Positions 1 through 6,748 of a stretch of 13,380 nucleotides of DNA are shown here, one piece after another. Position 1 is the stretch's first letter; each line of letters opens with the position of its first letter. Position numbers and translations under genes: made by a program. This stretch comes from Boseongicola sp. SB0675_bin_26. Lineage in GTDB: Bacteria > Pseudomonadota > Alphaproteobacteria > Rhodobacterales > Rhodobacteraceae. A model generated the notes under the pieces. That model was not told where the DNA came from. It made no database searches and saw only the letters and a list, made by a program, of their open reading frames with translations. The stretch is taken from contig VYCX01000133.1 in the NCBI GenBank assembly GCA_009843725.1, positions 1-13,380 of the forward strand, written 5' to 3'.

Positions 1-540
1 CAGGTCGCAGACGCCGTGAATCTTCCGTTCGAGAGCAATTCCTTTGATGTCGTTCACGCCCATGCGACCATAATGCACGTGCCGGACACCAGCGCCGCCG
101 TAGCGGAAATGATGCGCGTCCTGAAACCCGGCGGGATCATATCGAGTCGGGACATGATCCTGTCCTCATGCTTCACCGAACCCAGGCATGGTGACTTTGA
201 CAATGCTTGGCACGTATTTGGCAAACTCCTTTCCGCCAACGGCGGACATCCAGAAATGGGCAAGAAAATCAAGGGCGTGCTTCATGCCGCGGGCTTTTCC
301 GACATTGCGGTGAACGCCTCCTTCGAGTGTTTCGCGGCCAAGGAGGATGTGGATTTCTTTCACGGGTTCGCCCAGGGATGGTTCTTTGCCGACCAAACCA
401 TGGCAGCGGCCAAGAAACTTGGCGTGGCCAGCGCCGAAGACTTGGACCGCTGGCGCGGCCTGCTGGACCAATGGCAGGCTGACCCCGCGGCATTCTCGAC
501 GATTGCCTGGGGCGAAGCGCTTGGAGTCAAGCCTGGATAA
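1..540 (+). CDS. Class I SAM-dependent methyltransferase (5' partial)
   Basis: Only the C-terminal 179 residues are in the window; the frame is open to the left edge. The first possible start in view, a GTG at position 16, falls inside a conserved motif, so it is not the real start. The readable part begins in the second half of a Rossmann-fold methyltransferase. LPFESNSFDVVHAH followed by MHVPD is the usual motif II region (acidic patch then strand beta-4), and EMMRVLKPGG is the typical post-motif segment of UbiE/COQ5-like enzymes. The SAM-binding glycine motif (motif I) must lie upstream of the window. The rest (about residues 55-179) is a helical tail with no familiar substrate-binding motif, so the methyl acceptor cannot be named. 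The gene ends with TAA and a small inverted repeat follows at 545-558. The family assignment is firm; the substrate is unknown. Confidence 0.9.
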   Translation, partial: QVADAVNLPFESNSFDVVHAHATIMHVPDTSAAVAEMMRVLKPGGIISSRDMILSSCFTEPRHGDFDNAWHVFGKLLSANGGHPEMGKKIKGVLHAAGFSDIAVNASFECFAAKEDVDFFHGFAQGWFFADQTMAAAKKLGVASAEDLDRWRGLLDQWQADPAAFSTIAWGEALGVKPG

Positions 541-962
541 CATCGCAGCGAACGCTGCCAGCCGTTAAAACCCGCACAGCGGAAATGACGCGCCATGTCT
601 TTGCAGGACTTGGCTGCCCTGTCACGCGATATCGAGCGGATTGCCGGACACCTGCACCGAGAGAGCGGTCGGCAATTCTCCAAAGTCAGATTCTGTCTTG
701 ATGTCGAACGGTCGTACCGGCCCATCAAGGGATTCGCCTCGGCACCTGTCTGCGGGTCTGCCGAACAACGGGCACGTGCGTATCTTGTGCGCTCACTCGG
801 AGGTCTGCAGACGGGACGGCAAGCGAAGGGCTTGCGTGGAGAAATTCAGTCCATCGAGACCAACCGAGCGGCGTCTGCAGGAAGTCCCGCAAACCGGCCG
901 TTGTCCAACAAGGCCCAGACCAGCCACCAAGCATTTGCAAAGCCGCGAAGGCAATGAACGTT
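541..962. other. Gene-poor gap between methyltransferase and GntR regulator
   Basis: No convincing gene is seen. Directly after the methyltransferase stop lies a short inverted repeat (545-558, GCAGC-GAAC-GCTGC) with no T run, at best a weak terminator. A plus-strand frame of 120 codons runs from ATG 595 to 957. Its first 60 residues look mildly protein-like (MSLQDLAALSRDIERI), but the second half is a low-complexity mix of R, S, P, Q and A, it has no clear ribosome binding site and I recognise no family. Overlapping frames of similar length exist on both strands, as expected by chance at this GC content. It could be a decayed gene or the 3' region shared by the two converging genes. Confidence 0.45.
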
Positions 963-1646
963 TCAGTCTTCGAAGAAGTCTGCATGCGACTTGCGGATGC
1001 CCGCGATGACGTCGTCAAGCCTGGACAAGTGGGCCTTGATCGCGCCGATCAACTCACCCTCGTCGCGCCTGCCGAGCGCTTCGGCGATCAGCGCGTGGTC
1101 CTCGTGGAGTTCCTCCATGGTTGCCGGCTCGGAAAGGCTCAAGACGCAGATGCGATCGACAGCCGCCTTGTTCTCGGCGATCGTGCCAAACATCAGGGCG
1201 CAGTCGCCGGCATCGCAGAGGTGCTCGTGGAAATCATAGTCCAGTGCGTGGAACCGCTCCACGTCGCGCGCCTTCATCGCCGCCTGCTGCTCTTCGAGGT
1301 CCTTTCGCAGTCTCTCGTCATGCAACGGACTCGCAGACCTGCACGCCCGCCGCAGCACTTCGCACTCAACGGCCATGCGGATGAACCGTGCACGCTTGAT
1401 CTTCTCCGAAGAAAACTGCCGAACTACAGTCGCCTTTTGCGGGCGGACCAGCAAAAGATCCAGATTCGCCAAGCGGATGAACGCCTCGCGCACCGGCTGG
1501 CGCGACACGTCGAACTGCCCAGCGACCTCGATCTCGCTGATCCGGGTGCCAGGCAGGAGTCGCAGCGACACGATCTCGCCGTGCAGGTAGTCGAACACGT
1601 CGTCCGCGTTGGTCCTGCGGTCAGCTCTTGCCAATGACTGTGCCAT
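963..1646 (-). CDS. GntR family transcriptional regulator, FadR subfamily (FCD domain)
   Basis: A 227-residue DNA-binding regulator, a normal length for FCD-type GntR proteins. Residues 13-78 form the winged helix-turn-helix, with the GntR signature LPGTRISEIEVAGQFDVSRQ then PVREAFIRL. Residues about 84-215 are the all-helical FCD effector domain. The expected metal or ligand residues can be seen: D136 and H140 (D-x3-H), H184 and H206. Such domains usually sense a carboxylate or sugar acid. ATG 1646 is chosen because upstream in-frame codons give a cysteine-rich, non-family extension, and a purine-rich AAGGGAA lies just before it. The gene is monocistronic in view, pointing away from the Anbu operon. 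The downstream catabolic genes have a palindrome of the type this subfamily binds (8043-8056), so it may control them; that link is inference because the two are more than 6 kb apart. Confidence 0.93.
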   Translation of the reverse strand: MAQSLARADRRTNADDVFDYLHGEIVSLRLLPGTRISEIEVAGQFDVSRQPVREAFIRLANLDLLLVRPQKATVVRQFSSEKIKRARFIRMAVECEVLRRACRSASPLHDERLRKDLEEQQAAMKARDVERFHALDYDFHEHLCDAGDCALMFGTIAENKAAVDRICVLSLSEPATMEELHEDHALIAEALGRRDEGELIGAIKAHLSRLDDVIAGIRKSHADFFED

Positions 1647-2313
1647 GGAGGTTCCCTTGTGTCGGGCCACGCTACCATACCAGATTGCGCAGCAAAAGCC
1701 GATACAGGCACGGCATTGATCGAGGGGACAAACGAAGACTCCCTTCCAAGTGCCCTGCTTTCCTTGCGCCGGTCGTTCCCGTGCCGTCTGCACCGGATAG
1801 CGTTGCCGCTACCATTGACGACCGCACCTGCGCCGGCGTCGAACCGGTACACTCGCAGAGCGGGCAGCCTCTCCCAAGAGTGGCGCAGGCCTGATTCTGC
1901 GACTTGCCCGTGGTCATTCCGGGCTGCCGCCCTCCTTCCCTTCAAGCTGGCCGTCGCCTTGCCCGCTCGACGGGAGCTCGCTCCACATGGGTCCTGTCAC
2001 GGAAGTGGCCCGAGCCTTCCGGTCCCGGATCCCAGGTTCCAGGCACCGGTCGACGCTCGGGATCGCTCCACTTGACGCTGGCGCTGACCCGGCAAGGCCA
2101 CCTAATGCTGGCCTCCGCCGGGATCTCGTCTGCCCGGACCCGTTCGGAATCGCGCTGCAGTGCGAGACAGCGCAGATGGACGGCAAGGAATGCGAACGCC
2201 CTTGGCCTTTGGCGCCGGAAGCCGGACACGGCCCTCCGCCCCGCCCAGGTAGCTTGGGGTGACGTCCGGCATGCGGTCCGGACGGATTGCATTCCCGACC
2301 TGCATCGCCAAAG
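1647..2313. other. Long upstream region of the ATP-grasp/Anbu operon, no gene recognised
   Basis: About 670 bases lie between the divergent GntR gene and the ATP-grasp gene. Open frames run through it on both strands, but their translations are rich in R, S, P and G with no recognisable family, and none has a good start signal. It must hold the GntR promoter (near 1650-1720, minus strand) and probably the promoter of the plus-strand operon. I could not pick a convincing -35/-10 pair, a riboswitch, a tRNA or a strong hairpin. The TTGTATACAA-type palindrome seen at 8043-8056 is not repeated here. It could hold a decayed gene or an untranslated leader. Confidence 0.4.
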
Positions 2314-3753
2314 ATGGCGACCAGCATGTACAAGGAAGACATCCCTTTCGACGAGATGTTCATGGCCGGCGGCGGGGTCCGAAGGCCGTACTCCGACTAT
2401 CATCGATGGCTGGAAGACCAGCACGCGAGGCGGCTTCAGCAGAAATCCTCGGAAGCCGATGCACTGTTCCGAAGCGTTGGCGTCACGTTCAACGTCTACG
2501 GCAACAAGGACGCCGACGAGCGGCTGATTCCGTTCGACATCGTTCCCCGGATCATTTCGGCAGCCGAATGGTCGAAGCTGACTCGCGGGATCGAACAGCG
2601 GATCAGGGCGATCAACTCTTTCCTGCATGACATCTACCATCGGCAGGAGATCATCCGGGCCGGCACGCTCCCTGCCAGGCTCGTCACCGGGAATTCGGCC
2701 TTTCTGCCACAGATGATCGGAGTCACGCCGCCCGGAAACGTCTATACGCATATCGTCGGGACCGACATTATCCGAACGGGCGAAAGTGACTTCCTCGTTC
2801 TGGAGGACAACGCCCGGACGCCCTCCGGTGTCTCGTACATGCTGCAGAACCGGGAAACGATGCTGCAGATGTTTCCTGATCTCTTCTCTGCCGTGAACGT
2901 GCGACCGGTCAGCGACTACCCAAGACACCTTCGGCGGTGCCTGTCCAATTGCCCGCCCGCACGATGCGAAGGCAGGCCGGTCATCGGCGTGCTGACGCCC
3001 GGCATTCACAACTCGGCCTATTTCGAACACGCGTTCCTTGCCGACCAGATGGGAGCGGAACTCCTCGAAGGTCAGGATCTCCGCGTTGCCGACGGGCGAA
3101 TCGCGATGCGGACGATCCGCGGCTATGTGCCTGTTGACGTCCTGTACCGGCGTGTCGATGACGACTTTCTCGATCCGTTGAACTTCCGGCCTGATTCCCT
3201 TCTTGGCGTTGCGGGAATTCTGGACGTCTACCGCGCAGGCGGCGTGACCCTGGTAAATGCCCCGGGCACGGGAATTGCCGACGACAAGGCCATTTATTCC
3301 TACATCCCGGACATCATCCGGTTCTACACGGGTGAAGCCCCGCTCCTTGGCAACGTGCCAACCTGGCGCTGTTCGGAACCGGATCATCTGGCCTACGCGC
3401 TCGACAATCTCTCCGAGCTGGTCGTGAAGGAGATACACGGATCGGGCGGCTATGGAATGCTCGTCGGCCCTGCTGCCAGCAAGCGGGAACTCGCGGATTT
3501 CAGGCAGCTCTTGTCCTCGCGGCCAGAAAACTACATCGCGCAGCCGACCATGTGCCTTTCGACAGTTCCGATCTTTGCCCGAAGCGGGCTTGCGCCGAGG
3601 CATGTCGATCTTCGACCCTTCGTCCTGGTCTCTCCCGACAGAATCCATATCTCGCCGGGCGGGCTGACGCGTGTCGCGCTCAAGGAAGGCTCGCTGGTCG
3701 TCAATTCCAGCCAGGGCGGCGGGACGAAGGATACCTGGGTGCTGGAGGATTGA
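2314..3753 (+). CDS. Circularly permuted type 2 ATP-grasp protein (DUF404/DUF407 type)
   Basis: A 479-residue cytoplasmic protein of the circularly permuted ATP-grasp family, predicted to join a carboxylate to an amine through an acyl-phosphate, probably as a peptide or amidoligase. Family marks are the N-terminal PFDEMF and RPYSDYHRWL, the conserved LVLEDNARTPSGVSYML (161-177), FRPDSLLGVAG (291-301), the nucleotide-binding VVKEIHGSGGYGM (370-382, K372), QPTM (410-413), RHVDLRPFVL (429-438) and the C-terminal GGGTKDTWVL. All core motifs appear intact. ATG 2314 is chosen; TTG 2287 and ATG 2326 are alternatives, and none has a strong ribosome binding site. The stop is followed one base later by the ATG of the alpha-E gene, so translation is probably coupled. 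It is the first gene of a four-gene operon ending in Anbu. The family is certain; the substrate is unknown. Confidence 0.94.
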   Translation: MATSMYKEDIPFDEMFMAGGGVRRPYSDYHRWLEDQHARRLQQKSSEADALFRSVGVTFNVYGNKDADERLIPFDIVPRIISAAEWSKLTRGIEQRIRAINSFLHDIYHRQEIIRAGTLPARLVTGNSAFLPQMIGVTPPGNVYTHIVGTDIIRTGESDFLVLEDNARTPSGVSYMLQNRETMLQMFPDLFSAVNVRPVSDYPRHLRRCLSNCPPARCEGRPVIGVLTPGIHNSAYFEHAFLADQMGAELLEGQDLRVADGRIAMRTIRGYVPVDVLYRRVDDDFLDPLNFRPDSLLGVAGILDVYRAGGVTLVNAPGTGIADDKAIYSYIPDIIRFYTGEAPLLGNVPTWRCSEPDHLAYALDNLSELVVKEIHGSGGYGMLVGPAASKRELADFRQLLSSRPENYIAQPTMCLSTVPIFARSGLAPRHVDLRPFVLVSPDRIHISPGGLTRVALKEGSLVVNSSQGGGTKDTWVLED

Positions 3754-3754
3754 C

Positions 3755-4699
3755 ATGGTCCTGGGTCGAACCGCCGACGGTCTCTTCTGGATGTTTCGCT
3801 ACCTCGAGCGCAGCGAAAACACGGCCCGGCTGGTCGCCGCCGGCCTAAGGATCGCCCTGACCCGCTCGCGGTCCGGTGCAGAGGAATGGTCTTCAATCAT
3901 CAGCACCGCCGGTGCAACGGACGCGTTCCTTGCCCGCCACCCAGGCTATGAATTCGACGGCGTCGTTGACTTCATGCTTCGCGACCGGAGCAACCCGTCA
4001 AGCGTCATGTCACTGATCGAGGCCGCACGGAACAATGCAAGGGCCGTACGAACTGCCCTGACGAGCGAGGTGTGGGAAGCCACGAACGAAACCTGGATGC
4101 TGCTCCGGAGTGCCTTGAAGGCACCTGTCAAGCACCACGGCCTGCCAGAAGTCCTGGGCCTCATACGCAAGCAAAGCGCTTATGTAAGGGGCGCCTTGCA
4201 CGGCACGATGCTCAGGAACGAAATGTTCAATTTCGCGAGGTTGGGCACCTTTCTTGAACGGGCCGACAACACCGCCAGGATTCTTGACGTCAAATACTAT
4301 GTCCTGTTGCCGTCCGTCGTCCACGTGGGCGCGCCCATCGACAATGTGCAATGGGAAACAATTCTGCGATCCGTTTCGGCCGAGCATTCCTATGACTGGT
4401 TGAATGAAGGCGATCCAAATCCGGCCGGAATTGCAAGGTTCCTGCTGCTGGACGGCCGCATGCCGCGGTCGATGGCGTTCTGCTGCGACCAGATCCTCGA
4501 AAACCTCCGCCATCTTGAATCAGGTCAGCACGCCCCTTCCCCCAGCCTGGCCTTGGCGGAAGGGCTCGCCGACAGCCTGCGGGGCCGGGACGCAAAGGAC
4601 GTCCTTGAAGAGGGATTGCATGACTTCATTCAGGAAATCATCTCGAGAATTGGAAAGTTGGGCCGCCAAATCGAAACCGACTACCGGTTTCACGCGTGA
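3755..4699 (+). CDS. Alpha-E domain-containing protein (DUF403)
   Basis: A 314-residue, largely helical protein of the alpha-E family, which is nearly always encoded beside the permuted ATP-grasp protein and is thought to work with it. Its own chemistry is unknown. The family start LGRTADGLFWMFRYLERSEN is present from residue 3. The ERxxNTAR motif occurs twice, as ERSENTAR (18-25) and ERADNTAR (168-175), which points to an internal duplication of the helical unit. The length is usual for the family. ATG 3755 is chosen because it gives the family N-terminus and sits one base after the ATP-grasp stop; the longer in-frame start at 3671 lies inside the previous gene and yields an arginine-rich non-family segment. 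No signal peptide or membrane helix is seen. The stop overlaps a GTG in the frame of the next gene (GTGA, 4696-4699). Confidence 0.93.
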   Translation: MVLGRTADGLFWMFRYLERSENTARLVAAGLRIALTRSRSGAEEWSSIISTAGATDAFLARHPGYEFDGVVDFMLRDRSNPSSVMSLIEAARNNARAVRTALTSEVWEATNETWMLLRSALKAPVKHHGLPEVLGLIRKQSAYVRGALHGTMLRNEMFNFARLGTFLERADNTARILDVKYYVLLPSVVHVGAPIDNVQWETILRSVSAEHSYDWLNEGDPNPAGIARFLLLDGRMPRSMAFCCDQILENLRHLESGQHAPSPSLALAEGLADSLRGRDAKDVLEEGLHDFIQEIISRIGKLGRQIETDYRFHA

Positions 4700-4707
4700 A
4701 GCGATTC

Positions 4708-4711
4708 GGAG
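4708..4711 (+). promoter_or_regulatory. Ribosome binding site supporting start at 4720
   Basis: GGAG lies 8 bases before ATG 4720. The alternative GTG 4696, which overlaps the previous stop, has no such site. This and the family alignment favour 4720 as the transglutaminase start. Confidence 0.55.
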
Positions 4712-4719
4712 CCCGTCAG

Positions 4720-5541
4720 ATGTTGCTCAAGATCTTCCCCCAGACGTCCTATCGATATGATCAGCCCATTCGCCTTGGACTCTTTCAGCTTCGCCTCCAT
4801 CCAAAAACCGGCCGGGGACAGGAAGTCCGATCCTGGTCCACCCGAATCGAAGGCGGCACAAAGGAAGTCACCTTCATGGACCAGTTCGACAACCAGGTTG
4901 ATCTCGTGAGCGCTCACGCTCATGCGGACGAGGTTGTCGTAACTGGCGAAGGCGAAGTCGAAGTCACGGATTCCGGAGGAATCTTCGGGGATCATCGCGG
5001 GAACATTCCCTTGTGGCTGTATACGCGGGAGACGGAGGCAACCAGGCCCGGTTCCGCCATTCGCCAATTGGCCGAGGCCTTCTCCGCCGAGTGGCAAGAG
5101 AGTTCCCCTGACAGCGGCGACATCACGTTGCTGCACGCGTTGTCGGCGCAAGTCCTTTCCTGCATGTCCTACCAGCCCGGCACGACCGACACGACGACCT
5201 GCGCAGAAGACGCTCTCGCTGCCGGCGAAGGCGTTTGTCAGGATCACGCGCACGTATTCCTCGCCGCATCAAGGTGCCTTGGCTTCCCCGCCCGCTACGT
5301 AAGCGGTTACCTCGAATCCGGCGACAACGGCAGTGAACAGGCCGGACACGCCTGGGCAGAGGTTCACGTCGATGGACTGGGTTGGGTCGGGTTCGACGTC
5401 TCGAACGGGATTTCTCCCGACGACCGGTACGTGCGGGTTGCAACGGGGCTTGACTGTCAGGATGCCGCGCCCGTCCGGGGAATGCGGCTCGGGGATGCAG
5501 CCGAAACGATGACGGTTTCATTGCAGGTGACGCAGCAATGA
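4720..5541 (+). CDS. Transglutaminase-like cysteine protein (bacterial N-terminal domain plus transglutaminase core)
   Basis: A 273-residue protein with two parts: an N-terminal beta-rich bacterial transglutaminase-like region (about 1-110, starting MLLKIFPQTSYRYDQPIRLG with the RLHP strand) and a papain-like transglutaminase core (about 135-240). The catalytic triad is visible: C173 in AGEGVCQDHAHVF, H210 in AGHAWAEVHV and D226 in WVGFDVSNG. It could hydrolyse or transfer an amide or isopeptide bond; bacterial members are often peptidases. No signal peptide is seen, so it probably acts in the cytoplasm on the same product as its operon partners. ATG 4720 fits the family N-terminus and has a GGAG; GTG 4696 (281 residues) overlaps the alpha-E stop by four bases and remains possible. 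The Anbu gene follows after about 55 bases. Confidence 0.93.
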   Translation: MLLKIFPQTSYRYDQPIRLGLFQLRLHPKTGRGQEVRSWSTRIEGGTKEVTFMDQFDNQVDLVSAHAHADEVVVTGEGEVEVTDSGGIFGDHRGNIPLWLYTRETEATRPGSAIRQLAEAFSAEWQESSPDSGDITLLHALSAQVLSCMSYQPGTTDTTTCAEDALAAGEGVCQDHAHVFLAASRCLGFPARYVSGYLESGDNGSEQAGHAWAEVHVDGLGWVGFDVSNGISPDDRYVRVATGLDCQDAAPVRGMRLGDAAETMTVSLQVTQQ

Positions 5542-5596
5542 ACGTGTTTGGGCAAAGGGGCGTCCAGGCTCAGCCCTCATGGCGAGGTTTCACATG

Positions 5597-6334
5597 ATGA
5601 CCTATTGCGTCGGCATGCGGCTGAATCAGGGGCTGGTGTTCATGTCTGACACCCGGACCAATGCGGGCGTCGACAACGTATCCGTCAACCAGAAGCTCTT
5701 TCGCTGGGAAGTGCCCCAAGAAAGGGTCGTCACTGTAATGACGGCCGGAAACCTTGCAACCACCCAAACGGTCATCAACGTCGTCGAGGAACAAGCCCAA
5801 TCGGACGACCGCAGCCGCTCCATCCTAAGTGCGCCGTCAATGTTCCGGGTTGCCCGCTTGATCGGAAAAACCCTGCGCGAGACAATCCAGGAGATCGGTT
5901 CCGAAGGGAGTGAAGAGTCGTCAACATTTCGGGCAAACATTGTCGTGGGTGGCCAGATTCGGGGCGAACCTCCGAGGATGTTCATGATCTACCCGGAGGG
6001 AAACTTCATTGAGTCCGGGCCTGATGCGCCCTACTTCCAACTCGGCGAGACCAAGTACGGCAAGCCGATTTTGGCAAGGGCCTACCGTCCGGACCTGACC
6101 TTTGAACATGCGGTAAAGCTTCTCATTGTTTCGTTTGATTCAACCATCAAGTCAAACCTGTTGGTCGGGCTTCCGCTCGACCTCAGCGTCTACGAGGCAG
6201 ATACGCTTGTCCCAGGCCCGACACGCCGCTTTGCGGAGAGCGACCCGTACTACAGAACCATTTCGAAGGGATGGAGCCAGGCCATCCAACTGGCCTTCGA
6301 TTCACTCCCCGACTTTTCGTTTGGCGACGGCTGA
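5597..6334 (+). CDS. Anbu-type proteasome homologue (Ntn-hydrolase peptidase)
   Basis: A 245-residue proteasome-type peptidase of the Anbu (ancestral beta-subunit) family, made of a single self-compartmentalising Ntn-hydrolase domain. Starting at ATG 5597, removal of Met exposes Thr at position 1 of MTYCVGMRL, as in characterised Anbu proteins, which have no propeptide. D18 in FMSDTRTNAG and K33 in NQKLF match the Asp and Lys that complete the Thr1 site. The strand motifs VVTVMTAGNLATTQTV and FRANIVVGGQI are typical. Upstream in-frame ATGs at 5579 and 5594 would add MARFHM or one Met ahead of Thr; a GCGAGG at 5581-5586 suits 5594 or 5597, and the Thr1 chemistry favours 5597. It is the last gene of the ATP-grasp/alpha-E/transglutaminase operon. 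Anbu proteins form open ring or helical assemblies, and their natural substrate is not settled. Confidence 0.93.
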   Translation: MTYCVGMRLNQGLVFMSDTRTNAGVDNVSVNQKLFRWEVPQERVVTVMTAGNLATTQTVINVVEEQAQSDDRSRSILSAPSMFRVARLIGKTLRETIQEIGSEGSEESSTFRANIVVGGQIRGEPPRMFMIYPEGNFIESGPDAPYFQLGETKYGKPILARAYRPDLTFEHAVKLLIVSFDSTIKSNLLVGLPLDLSVYEADTLVPGPTRRFAESDPYYRTISKGWSQAIQLAFDSLPDFSFGDG

Positions 6335-6571
6335 CCCACTGTCGCACACGTGAAATCCTGCCGGTCAGCTTCGGCCGACATTGAGCATCGTCTTGGCCAA
6401 CAGCGTCGGGTTCCTCCCTCGGGCCGAGTTCGGCATCCTGTCCCTCGGCGACGGCGACGGTTTCTCCGCTTCTTCCGCCGATTGCGCCAACTCCTGGCAT
6501 GCCCATGTCATGCGCAAGGCCTTGGCGGCAAACTCGTCCGGTGAACGCTTCGCGCAGCGTCGAGGAAAAGT
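6335..6571. other. Convergent junction after Anbu, possible gene remnant
   Basis: No plus-strand gene is seen. On the minus strand, short frames continue the region downstream of the small ORF at 6572-6748. One reads AAKALRMTWACQELAQSAEE and then turns into a proline- and arginine-rich tail; another reads TLREAFTGRVCRQGLAHD. They look slightly protein-like but belong to no family I recognise, so they may be the decayed 3' part of one gene. No strong terminator was found; only a 5-bp GCATG/CATGC inverted repeat occurs near 6498-6516. Confidence 0.35.
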
Positions 6572-6748
6572 TCAGCGTGGTGTCGGGGAATGCGAGGCGG
6601 GCATGAGCGCTGGGCGGCCCACGACCAAGGCCAACCCAGACTTCATGGCCTCAAGCACCGTCTCCCACGGCCTTGCCACCCAACGAATCGCGCGCTTGAC
6701 GTCACCGTCCGTCGCCTCGACGGCAATCCGCGTCACGAACGCTACCAT
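6572..6748 (-). CDS. Small hypothetical protein overlapping the dehydratase stop
   Basis: A 58-codon ORF starts at ATG 6748, seven bases inside the end of the enolase-superfamily gene on the same strand (ATGGTAG contains both the start and the neighbour's TAG). Such overlaps usually mean translational coupling. The first 50 residues look like real protein (starting [20 protein letters not shown], then a WVARPWETVLEAM helix), and codons such as GTC, GAC and GCG match the neighbouring gene. The last residues (SPTPR) look like frameshifted sequence, and protein-like stretches continue in other frames down to about 6400. It may therefore be the 5' end of a longer gene broken by a frameshift. I do not recognise the family and claim no function. 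Confidence 0.33.
   Translation of the reverse strand: MVAFVTRIAVEATDGDVKRAIRWVARPWETVLEAMKSGLALVVGRPALMPASHSPTPR

Noticed and set aside
595..957. A 120-codon plus-strand ORF after the methyltransferase
   Set aside because: No recognisable family, low-complexity second half and no good ribosome binding site. Described within the gap entry but not called as a gene.
954..1637. A 227-codon plus-strand frame across the GntR gene
   Set aside because: It is antisense to the GntR/FCD gene, whose helix-turn-helix and metal-site residues are clear on the minus strand.
1942..3756. A 604-codon open frame on the minus strand
   Set aside because: It is antisense to the well-supported ATP-grasp gene, has an arginine- and proline-rich composition and no family motifs. 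Long antisense frames are common in GC-rich genes.
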